Below are positions 46,361 through 60,480 of a stretch of DNA of 64,000 bases, piece after piece. Each line of letters starts with the position of its first letter. Within the stretch, counting starts at the first letter, position 1. The notes under the pieces were generated by a model. The model worked only from the letters and a program-made list of their open reading frames with translations. It had not been told where the DNA came from and did no database searches. The stretch covers positions 186,001-250,000 of the forward strand of contig NW_026604437.1 in NCBI RefSeq assembly GCF_024763615.1, written 5' to 3'. Made by a program: the position numbers and the translations under genes. Source of the stretch: Phlebotomus papatasi (Eukaryota; Arthropoda; Insecta; Diptera; Psychodidae).

Positions 46361-48929
46361 ATATAATATTTTTGGCAGTTTCTAATCCACCATGTCTAAT
46401 GGTAAGATCCCAATGTTTTGCTGAATATTGTTAGTGTAGCAGATGTTCAAGTTTTCTATGATGACTACTTATGTTCATGAACATGTACATAAGCGCCTTG
46501 GTGCAAACAAATCATAATTCATTTTATTAAAAATTATATATAATATTTTTGGCAGTTTCTAATCCACCATGTCTAATGGTAAGATCCCAATGTTTTGCTG
46601 AATATTGTGAGTGTAGCACATGTTCAAGTTTTCTATGATGACTACTTATGTTCATGAACATGTACATAAGCGCCTTGGTGCAAACAAGTCATAATTCATT
46701 TTATTAAAAATTATATATAATATTTTTGGCAGTTTCTAATCCACCATGTCTAATGGTAAGATCCAATGTTTTGCTGAATATTGTTAGTGTAGCACATGTT
46801 CAAGCTTTCTATGATGACTACTTATGTTCATGAACATGTACATAAGCGCCTTGGTGCAAACAAATCATAATTCATTTTATTAAAAATTATATATAATATT
46901 TTTGGCAGTTTCTAATCCACCATGTCTAATGGTAAGATCCCAATGTTTTGCTGAATATTGTGAGTGTAGCACATGTTCAAGTTTTCTATGATGACTACTT
47001 ATGTTCATGAACATGTACATAAGCGCCTTGGTGCAAACAAATCATAATTCATTTTATTAAAAATTATATATAATATTTTTGGCAGTTTCTAATCCACCAT
47101 GTCTAATGGTAAGATCCCAATGTTTTGCTGAATATTGTTAGTGTAGCAGATGTTCAAGCTTTCTATGATGACTACTTATGTTCATGAACATGTACATAAG
47201 CGCCTTGGTGCAAACAAATCATAATTCATTTTATTAAAAATTATATATAATATTTTTGGCAGTTTCTAATCCACCATGTCTAATGGTAAGATCCCAATGT
47301 TTTGCTGAATATTGTTAGTGTAGCACATGTTCAAGTTTTCTATGATGACTACTTATGTTCATGAACATGTACATAAGCGCCTTGGTGCAAACAAATCATA
47401 ATTCATTTTATTAAAAATTATATATAATATTTTTGGCAGTTTCTAATCCACCATGTCTAATGGTAAGATCCCAATGTTTTGCTGAATATTGTGAGTGTAG
47501 CACATGTTCAAGTTTTCTATGATGACTACTTATGTTCATGAACATGTACATAAGCGCCTTGGTGCAAACAAATCATAATTCATTTTATTAAAAATTATAT
47601 ATAATATTTTTGGCAGTTTCTAATCCACCATGTCTAATGGTAAGATCACAATGTTTTGCTGAATATTGTGAGTGTAGCACATGTTCAAGTTTTCTATGAT
47701 GACTACTTATGTTCATGAACATGTACATAAGCGCCTTGGTGCAAACAAATCATAATTCATTTTATTAAAAATTATATATAATATTTTTGGCAGTTTCTAA
47801 TCCACCATGTCTAATGGTAAGATCCCAATGTTTTGCTGAATATTGTGAGTGTAGCACATGTTCAAGTTTTCTATGATGACTACTTATGTTCATGAACATG
47901 TACATAAGCGCCTTGGTGCAAACAAATCATAATTCATTTTATTAAAAATTATATATAATATTTTTGGCAGTTTCTAATCCACCATGTCTAATGGTAAGAT
48001 CCCAATGTTTTGCTGAATATTGTTAGTGTAGGACATGTTCAATTTTCTATGATGACTACTTATGTTCATGAACATGTACATAAGCGCCTTGGTGCAAACA
48101 AATCATAATTCATTTTATTAAAAATTATATATAATATTTTTGGCAGTTTCTAATCCACCATGTCTAATGGTAAGATCCCAATGTTTTGCTGAATATCTGA
48201 GTGTAGCACATGTTCAAATGACTACTTATGTTCATGTGTAATAAGCGCCTTGGTGCAAAACAAATCATAATTCATTTTATTAAAAATTATATATAATATT
48301 TTTGGCAGTTTCTAATCCACCATGTCTAATGGTAAGATCCCAACGTTTTGCTGAATATTGTGAGTGTAGCAGATGTTCAAGTTTTCTATGATGACTACTT
48401 ATGTTCATGAACATGTACATAAGCGCCTTGGTGCAAACAAATCATAATTCATTTTATTAAAAATTATATATAATATTTTTGGCAGTTTCTAATCCACCAT
48501 GTCTAATGGTAAGATCACAATGTTTTGCTGAATAGTGAGTGTAGCACATATTCAAGCTTTTATGATGACTACTTATGTTCATGAACATGTACATAAGCGC
48601 CTTGGTGCAAACAAATCATAATTCATTTTATTAAAAAATTATATATAATATTTTTGGCAGTTTCTAATCCACCATGTCTAATGGTAAGATCCCAATGTTT
48701 TGCTGAATATTGTTAGTGTAGCAGATGTTCAAGCTTTCTATGATGACTACTTATGTTCATGAACATGTACATAAGCGCCTTGGTGCAAACAAAGTCATAA
48801 TTCATTTTATTAAAAATTATATATAATATTTTTGGCAGTTTCTAATCCACCATGTCTAATGGTAAGATCCCAATGTTTTGCTGAATATTGTTAGTGTAGC
48901 AGATGTTCAAGCTTTCTATGATGACTACT

Positions 48930-51900
48930 TATGTTCATGAACATGTACATAAGCGCCTTGGTGCAAACAAATCATAATTCATTTTATTAAAAATTATATA
49001 TAATATTTTTGGCAGTTTCTAATCCACCATGTCTAATGGTAAGATCCCAATGTTTTGCTGAGTATATTCTGAGTGTAGCAGATGTTCAAGTTTTCTATGA
49101 TGACTACTTATGTTCATGAACATGTACATAAGCGCCTTGGTGCAAACAAATCATAATTCATTTTATTAAAAATTATATATAATATTTTTGGCAGTTTCTA
49201 ATCCACCATGTCTAATGGTAAGATCCCAATGTTTTGCTGAATATTGTGAGTGTAGCACATGTTCAAGTTTTCTATGATGACTACTTATGTTCATGAACAT
49301 GTACATAAGCGCCTTGGTGCAAACAAATCATAATTCATTTTATTAAAAATTATATATAATATTTTTGGCAGTTTCTAATCCACCATGTCTAATGGTAAGA
49401 TCCCAATGTTTTGCTGAATATTGTTAGTGTAGCACATGTTCAAGCTTTCTGTGATGACTACTTATGTTCATGAACATGTACATAAGCGCCTTGGTGCAAA
49501 CAAATCATAATTCATTTTATTAAAAATTATATATAATATTTTTGGCAGTTTCTAATCCACCATGTCTAATGGTAAGATCCCAATGTTTTGCTGAATATTG
49601 TTAGTGTAGCAGATGTTCAAGCTTTCTATAATGACTACTTATGTTCATGAACATGTACATAAGCGCCTTGGTGCAAACAAATCATAATTCATTTTATTAA
49701 AAATTATATATAATATTTTTGGCAGTTTCTAATCCACCATGTCTAATGGTAAGATCCCAATGTTTTGCTGTATGTTGTTAGTGTAGGACTTGTTCTAATT
49801 TTCTATGATGACTACTTATGTTCATGAACATGTACATAAGCGCCTTGGTGCAAACAAATCATAATTCATTTTATTAAAATTTATATATAATATTTTTGGC
49901 AGTTTCTATTCCACCATGTCTAATGGTAAGATCCCAATGTTTTGCTGAATATTGTTAGTGTAGCAGATGTTCAAGCTTTCTGTGATGACTACTTATGTTC
50001 ATGAACATGTACATAAGCGCCTTGGTGCAAACAAATCATAATTCATTTTATTAAAAATTATATATAATATTTTTGGCAGTTTCTAATCCACCATGTCTAA
50101 TGGTAAAATCCCAATCTTTTGCTGAATATTGTTAGTGTAGCAGATGTTCAAGCTTTCTATGATGACTACTTATGTTCATGAACATGTACATAAGCGCCTT
50201 GGTGCAAACAAATCATAATTCATTTTATTAAAAATTATATATAATATTTTTGGCAGTTTCTAATCCACCATGTCTAATGGTAAGATCCCAATGTTTTGCT
50301 GAATATTGTTAGTGTAGCAGATGTTCAAGCTTTCTATGATGACTACTTATGTTCTTGAACATGTACATAAGCGCCTTGGTGCAAACAAATCATAATTCAT
50401 TTTATTAAAAATTATATATAATATTTTTGGCAGTTTCTAATCCACCATGTCTAATGGTAAGATCCCAATGTTTTGCTGAATATTGTTAGTGTAGGACTTG
50501 TTCTAATTTTCTATGATGACTACTTATGTTCATGAACATGTACATAAGCGCCTTGGTGCAAACAAGTCATAATTCATTTTATTAAAAATTATATATAATA
50601 TTTTTGGCAGTTTCTAATCCACCATGTCTAATGGTAAGATCACAATGTTTTGCTGAATATTGTGAGTGTAGCACATGTTCAAGCTTTCTATGATGACTAC
50701 TTATGTTCATGAACATGTACATAAGCGCCATGGTGCAAACAAATCATAATTCATTTTATTAAAAATTATATATAATATTTTTGGCAGTTTCTAATCCACC
50801 ATGTCTAATGGTAAGATCCCAATGTTTTGCTGAATGTTGTTAGTGTAGGACTTGTTCTAATTTTCTATGATGACTACTTATGTTCATGAACATGTACATA
50901 AGCGCCTTGGTGCAAACAAATCATAATTCATTTTATTAAAAATTATATATAATATTTTTGGCAGTTTCTAATCCACCATGTCTAATGGTAAGATCCCAAT
51001 GTTTTGCTGAATGTTGTTAGTGTAGGACTTGTTCTAATTTTCTATGATGACTACTTATGTTCATGAACATGTACATAAGCGCCTTGGTGCAAACAAATCA
51101 TAATTCATTTTATTAAAAATTATATATAATATTTTTGGCAGTTTCTAATCCACCATGTCTAATGGTAAGATCCCAATGTTTTGCTGAATATTCTGAGTGT
51201 AGCAGATGTTCAAGTTTTCTATGATGACTACTTATGTTCATGAACATGTACATAAGCGCCTTGGTGCAAACAAATCATAATTCATTTTATTAAAAATTAT
51301 ATATAATATTTTTGGCAGTTTCTAATCCACCATGTCTAATGGTAAGATCCCAATGTTTTGCTGAATATTGTGAGTGTAGCACATGTTCAAGTTTTCTATG
51401 ATGACTACTTATGTTCATGAACATGTACATAAGCGCCTTGGTGCAAACAAATCATAATTCATTTTATTAAAAATTATATATAATATTTTTGGCAGTTTCT
51501 AATCCACCATGTCTAATGGTAAGATCCCAATGTTTTGCTGAATATTGTTAGTGTAGCACATGTTCAAGCTTTCTGTGATGACTACTTATGTTCATGAACA
51601 TGTACATAAGCGCCTTGGTGCAAACAAATCATAATTCATTTTATTAAAAATTATATATAATATTTTTGGCAGTTTCTAATCCACCATGTCTAATGGTAAG
51701 ATCCCAATGTTTTGCTGAATATTGTTAGTGTAGCAGATGTTCAAGCTTTCTATAATGACTACTTATGTTCATGAACATGTACATAAGCGCCTTGGTGCAA
51801 ACAAATCATAATTCATTTTATTAAAAATTATATATAATATTTTTGGCAGTTTCTAATCCACCATGTCTAATGGTAAGATCCCAATGTTTTGCTGTATGTT

Positions 51901-54900
51901 GTTAGTGTAGGACTTGTTCTAATTTTCTATGATGACTACTTATGTTCATGAACATGTACATAAGCGCCTTGGTGCAAACAAATCATAATTCATTTTATTA
52001 AAATTTATATATAATATTTTTGGCAGTTTCTATCCACCATGTCTAATGGTAAGATCCCAATGTTTTGCTGAATATTGTTAGTGTAGCAGATGTTCAAGCT
52101 TTGTATGATGACTACTTATGTTCATGAACATGTACATAAGCGCCTTGGTGCAAACAAATCATAATTCATTTTATTAAAAATTATATATAATATTTTTGGC
52201 AGTTTCTAATCCACCATGTCTAATGGTAAGATCCCAATGTTTTGCTGAATATTGTTAGTGTAGCACATGTTCAAGCTTTCTGTGATGACTACTTATGTTC
52301 ATGAACATGTACATAAGCGCCTTGGTGCAAACAAATCATAATTCATTTTATTAAAAATTATATATAATATTTTTGGCAGTTTCTAATCCACCATGTCTAA
52401 TGGTAAGATCCCAATGTTTTGCTGAATATTGTTAGTGTAGCAGATGTTCAAGCTTTCTATAATGACTACTTATGTTCATGAACATGTACATAAGCGCCTT
52501 AGTGCAAACAAATCATAATTCATTTTATTAAAAATTATATATAATATTTTTGGCAGTTTCTAATCCACCATGTCTAATGGTAAGATCCCAATGTTTTGCT
52601 GTATGTTGTTAGTGTAGGACTTGTTCTAATTTTCTATGATGACTACTTATGTTCATGAACATGTACATAAGCGCCTTGGTGCAAACAAATCATAATTCAT
52701 TTTATTAAAATTTATATATAATATTTTTGGCAGTTTCTATTCCACCATGTCTAATGGTAAGATCCCAATGTTTTGCTGAATATTGTTAGTGTAGCAGATG
52801 TTCAAGCTTTGTATGATGACTACTTATGTTCATGAACATGTACATAAGCGCCTTGGTGCAAACAAATCATAATTCATTTTATTAAAAATTATATATAATA
52901 TTTTTTGCAGTTTCTAATCCACCATGTCTAATGGTAAGATCCCAATCTTTTGCTGAATATTGTTAGTGTAGCAGATGTTCAAGCTTTCTATGATGACTAC
53001 TTATGTTCATGAACATGTACATAAGCGCCTTGGTGCAAACAAATCATAATTCATTTTATTAAAATTTATATATAATATTTTTGGCAGTTTCTATTCCACC
53101 ATGTCTAATGGTAAGATCCCAATGTTTTGCTGAATATTGTTAGTGTAGCAGATGTTCAAGCTTTGTATGATGACTACTTATGTTCATGAACATGTACATA
53201 AGCGCCTTGGTGCAAACAAATCATAATTCATTTTATTAAAAATTATATATAATATTTTTGGCAGTTTCTAATCCACCATGTCTAATGGTAAAATCCCAAT
53301 CTTTTGCTGAATATTGTTAGTGTAGCAGATGTTCATGCTTTCTATGATGACTACTTATGTTCATGAACATGTACATAAGCGCCTTGGTGCAAACAAATCA
53401 TAATTCATTTTATTAAAAATTATATATAATATTTTTGGCAGTTTCTAATCCACCATGTCTAATGGTAAGATCCCAATGTTTTGCTGAATATTGTTAGTGT
53501 AGCAGATGTTCAAGCTTTCTATGATGACTACTTATGTTCTTGAACATGTACATAAGCGCCTTGGTGCAAACAAATCATAATTCATTTTATTAAAAATTAT
53601 ATATAATATTTTTGGCAGTTTCTAATCCACCATGTCTAATGGTAAGATCCCAATGTTTTGCTGAATATTGTTAGTGTAGGACTTGTTCTAATTTTCTATG
53701 ATGACTACTTATGTTCATGAACATGTACATAAGCGCCTTGGTGCAAACAAATCATAATTCATTTTATTAAAAATTATATATAATATTTTTGGCATTTTCT
53801 AATCCACCATGTCTAATGGTAAGATCCCAATGTTTTGCTGAATGTTGTTAGTGTAGGACTTGTTCTGAATGTTGTTAGTGTAGGACTTGTTAATTTTCTA
53901 TGATGACTACTTATGTTCATGAACATGTACATAAGCGCCTTGGTGCAAACAAATCATAATTCATTTTATTAAAAATTATATATAATATTTTTGGCAGTTT
54001 CTAATCCACCATGTCTAATGGTAAGATCACAATGTTTTGCTGAATATTCTGAGTGTAGCACATGTTCAAGTTTTCTATGATGACTACTTATGTTCATGAA
54101 CATGTACATAAGCGCCTTGGTGCAAACAAATCATAATTCATTTTATTAAAAATTATATATAATATTTTTGGCAGTTTCTAATCCACCATGTCTAATGGTA
54201 AGATCCCAATGTTTTGCTGAATATTGTGAGTGTAGCACATGTTCAAGTTTTCTATGATGACTACTTATGTTCATGAACATGTACATAAGCGCCTTGGTGC
54301 AAACAAATCATAATTCATTTTATTAAAAATTATATATAATATTTTTGGCAGTTTCTAATCCACCATGTCTAATGGTAAGATCACAATGTTTTGCTGAATA
54401 TTGTGAGTGTAGCACATATTCAAGCTTTCTATGATGACTACTTATGTTCATGAACATGTACATAAGCGCCTTGGTGCAAACAAATCATAATTCATTTTAT
54501 TAAAAATTATATATAATATTTTTGGCAGTTTCTAATCCACCATGTCTAATGGTAAGATCCCAATGTTTTGCTGAATGTTGTTAGTGTAGGACTTGTTCTA
54601 ATTTTCTATGATGACTACTTATGTTCATGAACATGTACATAAGCGCCTTGGTGCAAACAAATCATAATTCATTTTATTAAAAATTATATATAATATTTTT
54701 GGCAGTTTCTAATCCACCATGTCTAATGGTAAGATCCCAATGTTTTGCTGAATATTGTTAGTGTAGCAGATGTTCAAGCTTTCTATGATGACTACTTATG
54801 TTCTTGAACATGTACATAAGCGCCTTGGTGCAAACAAATCATAATTCATTTTATTAAAAATTATATATAATATTTTTGGCAGTTTCTAATCCACCATGTC

Positions 54901-55570
54901 TAATGATAAGATCCCAATGTTTTGCTGAATATTGTTAGTGTAGGACTTGTTCTAATTTTCTATGATGACTACTTATGTTCATGAACATGTACATAAGCGC
55001 CTTGGTGCAAACAAGTCATAATTCATTTTATTAAAAATTATATATAATATTTTTGGCAGTTTCTAATCCACCATGTCTAATGGTAAGATCACAATGTTTT
55101 GCTGAATATTGTGAGTGTAGCACATGTTCAAGCTTTCTATGATGACTACTTATGTTCATGAACATGTACATAAGCGCCATGGTGCAAACAAATCATAATT
55201 CATTTTATTAAAAATTATATATAATATTTTTGGCAGTTTCTAATCCACCATGTCTAATGGTAAGATCCCAATGTTTTGCTGAATGTTGTTAGTGTAGGAC
55301 TTGTTCTAATTTTCTATGATGACTACTTATGTTCATGAACATGTACATAAGCGCCTTGGTGCAAACAAATCATAATTCATTTTATTAAAAATTATATATA
55401 ATATTTTTGGCAGTTTCTAATCCACCATGTCTAATGGTAAGATCCCAATGTTTTGCTGAATATTGTTAGTGTAGCAGATGTTCAAGCTTTCTATGATGAC
55501 TACTTATGTTCATGAACATGTACATAAGCGCCTTGGTGCAAACAAATCATAATTCATTTTATTAAAAATT
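48930..55570. repeat. higher-order satellite block, copy 2
   Basis: Same variant order as 39740-46360. A partial third copy (about 57540-59400) begins the same series: attctgag, ctttctgtgat, tataatg, tgtatgttg, ctattcc and atcccaatctttt. It lies 8,520 bp after copy 2, measured at the ggtaaaatcccaatctttt marker. Confidence 0.85.
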
Positions 55571-57300
55571 ATATATAATTTTTTTGGCAGTTTCTAATCC
55601 ACCATGTCTAATGGTAAGATCCCAATGTTTTGCTGAATATTCTGAGTGTAGCAGATGTTCAAGTTTTCTATGATGACTACTTATGTTCATGAACATGTAC
55701 ATAAGCGCCTTGGTGCAAACAAATCATAATTCATTTTATTAAAAATTATATATAATATTTTTGGCAGTTTCTAATCCACCATGTCTAATGGTAAGATCCC
55801 AATGTTTTGCTGAATATTGTGAGTGTAGCACATGTTCAAGTTTTCTATGATGACTACTTATGTTCATGAACATGTACATAAGCGCCTTGGTGCAAACAAA
55901 TCATAATTCATTTTATTAAAAATTATATATAATATTTTTGGCAGTTTCTAATCCACCATGTCTAATGGTAAGATCCCAATGTTTTGCTGAATATTGTTAG
56001 TGTAGCACATGTTCAAGCTTTCTGTGATGACTACTTATGTTCATGAACATGTACATAAGCGCCTTGGTGCAAACAAATCATAATTCATTTTATTAAAAAT
56101 TATATATAATATTTTTGGCAGTTTCTAATCCACCATGTCTAATGGTAAGATCCCAATGTTTTGCTGAATATTGTTAGTGTAGCAGATGTTCAAGCTTTCT
56201 ATGATGACTACTTATGTTCATGAACATGTACATAAGCGCCTTGGTGTAAACAAATCATAATTCATTTTATTAAAAATTATATATAATATTTTTGGCAGTT
56301 TCTAATCCACCATGTCTAATGGTAAGATCCCAATGTTTTGCTGAATATTCTGAGTGTAGCACATGTTCAAGTTTTCTATGATGACTACTTATGTTCATGA
56401 ACATGTACATAAGCGCCTTGGTGCAAACAAATCATAATTCATTTTATTAAAAATTATATATAATATTTTTGGCAGTTTCTAATCCACCATGTCTAATGGT
56501 AAGATCCCAATGTTTTGCTGAATATTGTGAGTGTAGCACATGTTCAAGTTTTCTATGATGACTACTTATGTTCATGAACATGTACATAAGCGCCTTGGTG
56601 CAAACAAATCATAATTCATTTTATTAAAAATTATATATAATATTTTTGGCAGTTTCTAATCCACCATGTCTAATGGTAAGATCCCAATGTTTTGCTGAAT
56701 ATTGTGAGTGTAGCACATATTCAAGCTTTCTATGATGACTACTTATGTTCATGAACATGTACATAAGCGCCTTGGTGCAAACAAATCATAATTCATTTTA
56801 TTAAAAATTATATATAATATTTTTGGCAGTTTCTAATCCACCATGTCTAATGGTAAGATCCCAATGTTTTGCTGAATGTTGTTAGTGTAGGACTTGTTCT
56901 AATTTTCTATGATGACTACTTATGTTCATGAACATGTACATAAGCGCCTTGGTGCAAACAAATCATAATTCATTTTATTAAAAATTATATATAATATTTT
57001 TGGCAGTTTCTAATCCACCATGTCTAATGGTAAAATCCCAATCTTTTGCTGAATATTGTTAGTGTAGCAGATGTTCAAGCTTTCTATGATGACTACTTAT
57101 GTTCATGAACATGTACATAAGCGCCTTGGTGCAAACAAATCATAATTCATTTTATTAAAAATTATATATAATATTTTTGGCAGTTTCTAATCCACCATGT
57201 CTAATGGTAAGATCCCAATGTTTTGCTGAATATTGTTAGTGTAGCAGATGTTCAAGCTTTCTATGATGACTACTTATGTTCATGAACATGTACATAAGCG
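54640..57300. repeat. 33-monomer-offset satellite block, copy 1 (about 2.7 kb)
   Basis: Markers ttcttgaac (54801), a TA-to-TT change before ggcag (55586), ggtgtaaac (56243) and ggtaaaatcccaatc (57029) recur at 60642, 61427, 62084 and 62870. Each offset is exactly 5,841 = 33 x 177 bp, so no net indel has occurred since the copying. Confidence 0.88.
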
Positions 57301-59489
57301 CCTTGGTGCAAACAAGTCATAATTCATTTTATTAAAAATTATATATAATATTTTTGGCAGTTTCTAATCCACCATGTCTAATGGTAAGATCCCAATGTTT
57401 TGCTGAATGTTGTTAGTGTAGGACTTGTTCTAATTTTCTATGATGACTACTTATGTTCATGAACATGTACATAAGCGCCTTGGTGCAAACAAATCATAAT
57501 TCATTTTATTAAAAATTATATATAATATTTTTGGCAGTTTCTAATCCACCATGTCTAATGGTAAGATCCCAATGTTTTGCTGAATATTCTGAGTGTAGCA
57601 GATGTTCAAGTTTTCTATGATGACTACTTATGTTCATGAACATGTACATAAGCGCCTTGGTGCAAACAAATCATAATTCATTTTATTAAAAATTATATAT
57701 AATATTTTTGGCAGTTTCTAATCCACCATGTCTAATGGTAAGATCCCAATGTTTTGCTGAATATTGTGAGTGTAGCACATGTTCAAGTTTTCTATGATGA
57801 CTACTTATGTTCATGAACATGTACATAAGCGCCTTGGTGCAAACAAATCATAATTCATTTTATTAAAAATTATATATAATATTTTTGGCAGTTTCTAATC
57901 CACCATGTCTAATGGTAAGATCCCAATGTTTTGCTGAATATTGTTAGTGTAGCACATGTTCAAGCTTTCTGTGATAACTACTTATGTTCATGAACATGTA
58001 CATAAGCGCCTTGGTGCAAACAAATCATAATTCATTTTATTAAAAATTATATATAATATTTTTGGCAGTTTCTAATCCACCATGTCTAATGGTAAGATCC
58101 CAATGTTTTGCTGAATATTGTTAGTGTAGCAGATGTTCAAGCTTTCTATAATGACTACTTATGTTCATGAACATGTACATAAGCGCCTTGGTGCAAACAA
58201 ATCATAATTCATTTTATTAAAAATTATATATAATATTTTTGGCAGTTTCTAATCCACCATGTCTAATGGTAAGATCCCAATGTTTTGCTGTATGTTGTTA
58301 GTGTGGGACTTGTTCTAATTTTCTATGATGACTACTTATGTTCATGAACATGTACATAAGCGCCTTGGTGCAAACAAATCATAATTCATTTTATTAAAAT
58401 TTATATATAATATTTTTGGCAGTTTCTATTCCACCATGTCTAATGGTAAGATCCCAATGTTTTGCTGAATATTGTTAGTGTAGCAGATGTTCAAGCTTTC
58501 TGTGATGACTACTTATGTTCATGAACATGTACATAAGCGCCTTGGTGCAAACAAATCATAATTCATTTTATTAAAAATTATATATAATATTTTTGGCAGT
58601 TTCTAATCCACCATGTCTAATGGTAAAATCCCAATCTTTTGCTGAATATTGTTAGTGTAGCAGATGTTCAAGCTTTCTATGATGACTACTTATGTTCATG
58701 AACATGTACATAAGCGCCTTGGTGCAAACAAATCATAATTCATTTTATTAAAAATTATATATAATATTTTTGGCAGTTTCTAATCCACCATGTCTAATGG
58801 TAAGATCCCAATGTTTTGCTGAATATTGTTAGTGTAGCAGATGTTCAAGCTTTCTATGATGACTACTTATGTTCTTGAACATGTACATAAGCGCCTTGGT
58901 GCAAACAAATCATAATTCATTTTATTAAAAATTATATATAATATTTTTGGCAGTTTCTAATCCACCATGTCTAATGGTAAGATCCCAATGTTTTGCTGAA
59001 TATTGTTAGTGTAGGACTTGTTCTAATTTTCTATGATGACTACTTATGTTCATGAACATGTACATAAGCGTCTTGGTGAAAACAAGTCATAATTCATTTT
59101 ATTAAAAATTATATATAATATTTTTGGCAGTTTCTAATCCACCATGTCTAATGGTAAGATCACAATGTTTTGCTGAATATTGTGAGTGTAGCACATGTTC
59201 AAGCTTTCTATGATGACTACTTATGTTCATGAACATGTACATAAGCGCCATGGTGCAAACAAATCATAATTCATTTTATTAAAAATTATATATAATATTT
59301 TTGGCAGTTTCTAATCCACCATGTCTAATGGTAAGATCCCAATGTTTTGCTGAATGTTGTTAGTGTAGGACTTGTTCTAATTTTCTATGATGACTACTTA
59401 TGTTCATGAACATGTACATAAGCGCCTTGGTGCAAACAAATCATAATTCATTTTATTAAAAATTATATATAATATTTTTGGCAGTTTCT

Positions 59490-60200
59490 AATCCACCATG
59501 TCTAATGATAAGATCCCAATGTTTTGCTGAATATTGTTAGTGTAGGACTTGTTCTAATTTTCTATGATGACTACTTATGTTCATGAACATGTACATAAGC
59601 GCCTTGGTGCAAACAAGTCATAATTCATTTTATTAAAAATTATATATAATATTTTTGGCAGTTTCTAATCCACCATGTCTAATGGTAAGATCACAATGTT
59701 TTGCTGAATATTGTGAGTGTAGCACATGTTCAAGCTTTCTATGATGACTACTTATGTTCATGAACATGTACATAAGCGCCATGGTGCAAACAAATCATAA
59801 TTCATTTTATTAAAAATTATATATAATATTTTTGGCAGTTTCTAATCCACCATGTCTAATGATAAGATCCCAATGTTTTGCTGAATATTGTTAGTGTAGG
59901 ACTTGTTCTAATTTTCTATGATGACTACTTATGTTCATGAACATGTACATAAGCGCCTTGGTGCAAACAAGTCATAATTCATTTTATTAAAAATTATATA
60001 TAATATTTTTGGCAGTTTCTAATCCACCATGTCTAATGGTAAGATCACAATGTTTTGCTGAATATTGTGAGTGTAGCACATGTTCAAGCTTTCTATGATG
60101 ACTACTTATGTTCATGAACATGTACATAAGCGCCATGGTGCAAACAAATCATAATTCATTTTATTAAAAATTATATATAATATTTTTGGCAGTTTCTAAT
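59490..60200. repeat. local tandem dimer of satellite monomers (354-bp period)
   Basis: The pair taatgataag-type monomer plus atcacaatg/gcgccatgg-type monomer occurs at 59505 and again at 59859, exactly 2 x 177 bp apart, and the same pair reappears at about 60739. This is a short-range expansion within the array. Confidence 0.8.
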
Positions 60201-60480
60201 CCACCATGTCTAATGGTAAGATCCCAATGTTTTGCTGAATATTGTTAGTGTAGGACTTGTTCTAATTTTCTATGATGACTACTTATGTTCATGAACATGT
60301 ACATAAGCGTCTTGGTGAAAACAAGTCATAATTCATTTTATTAAAAATTATATATAATATTTTTGGCAGTTTCTAATCCACCATGTCTAATGGTAAGATC
60401 ACAATGTTTTGCTGAATATTGTGAGTGTAGCACATGTTCAAGCTTTCTATGATGACTACTTATGTTCATGAACATGTACA

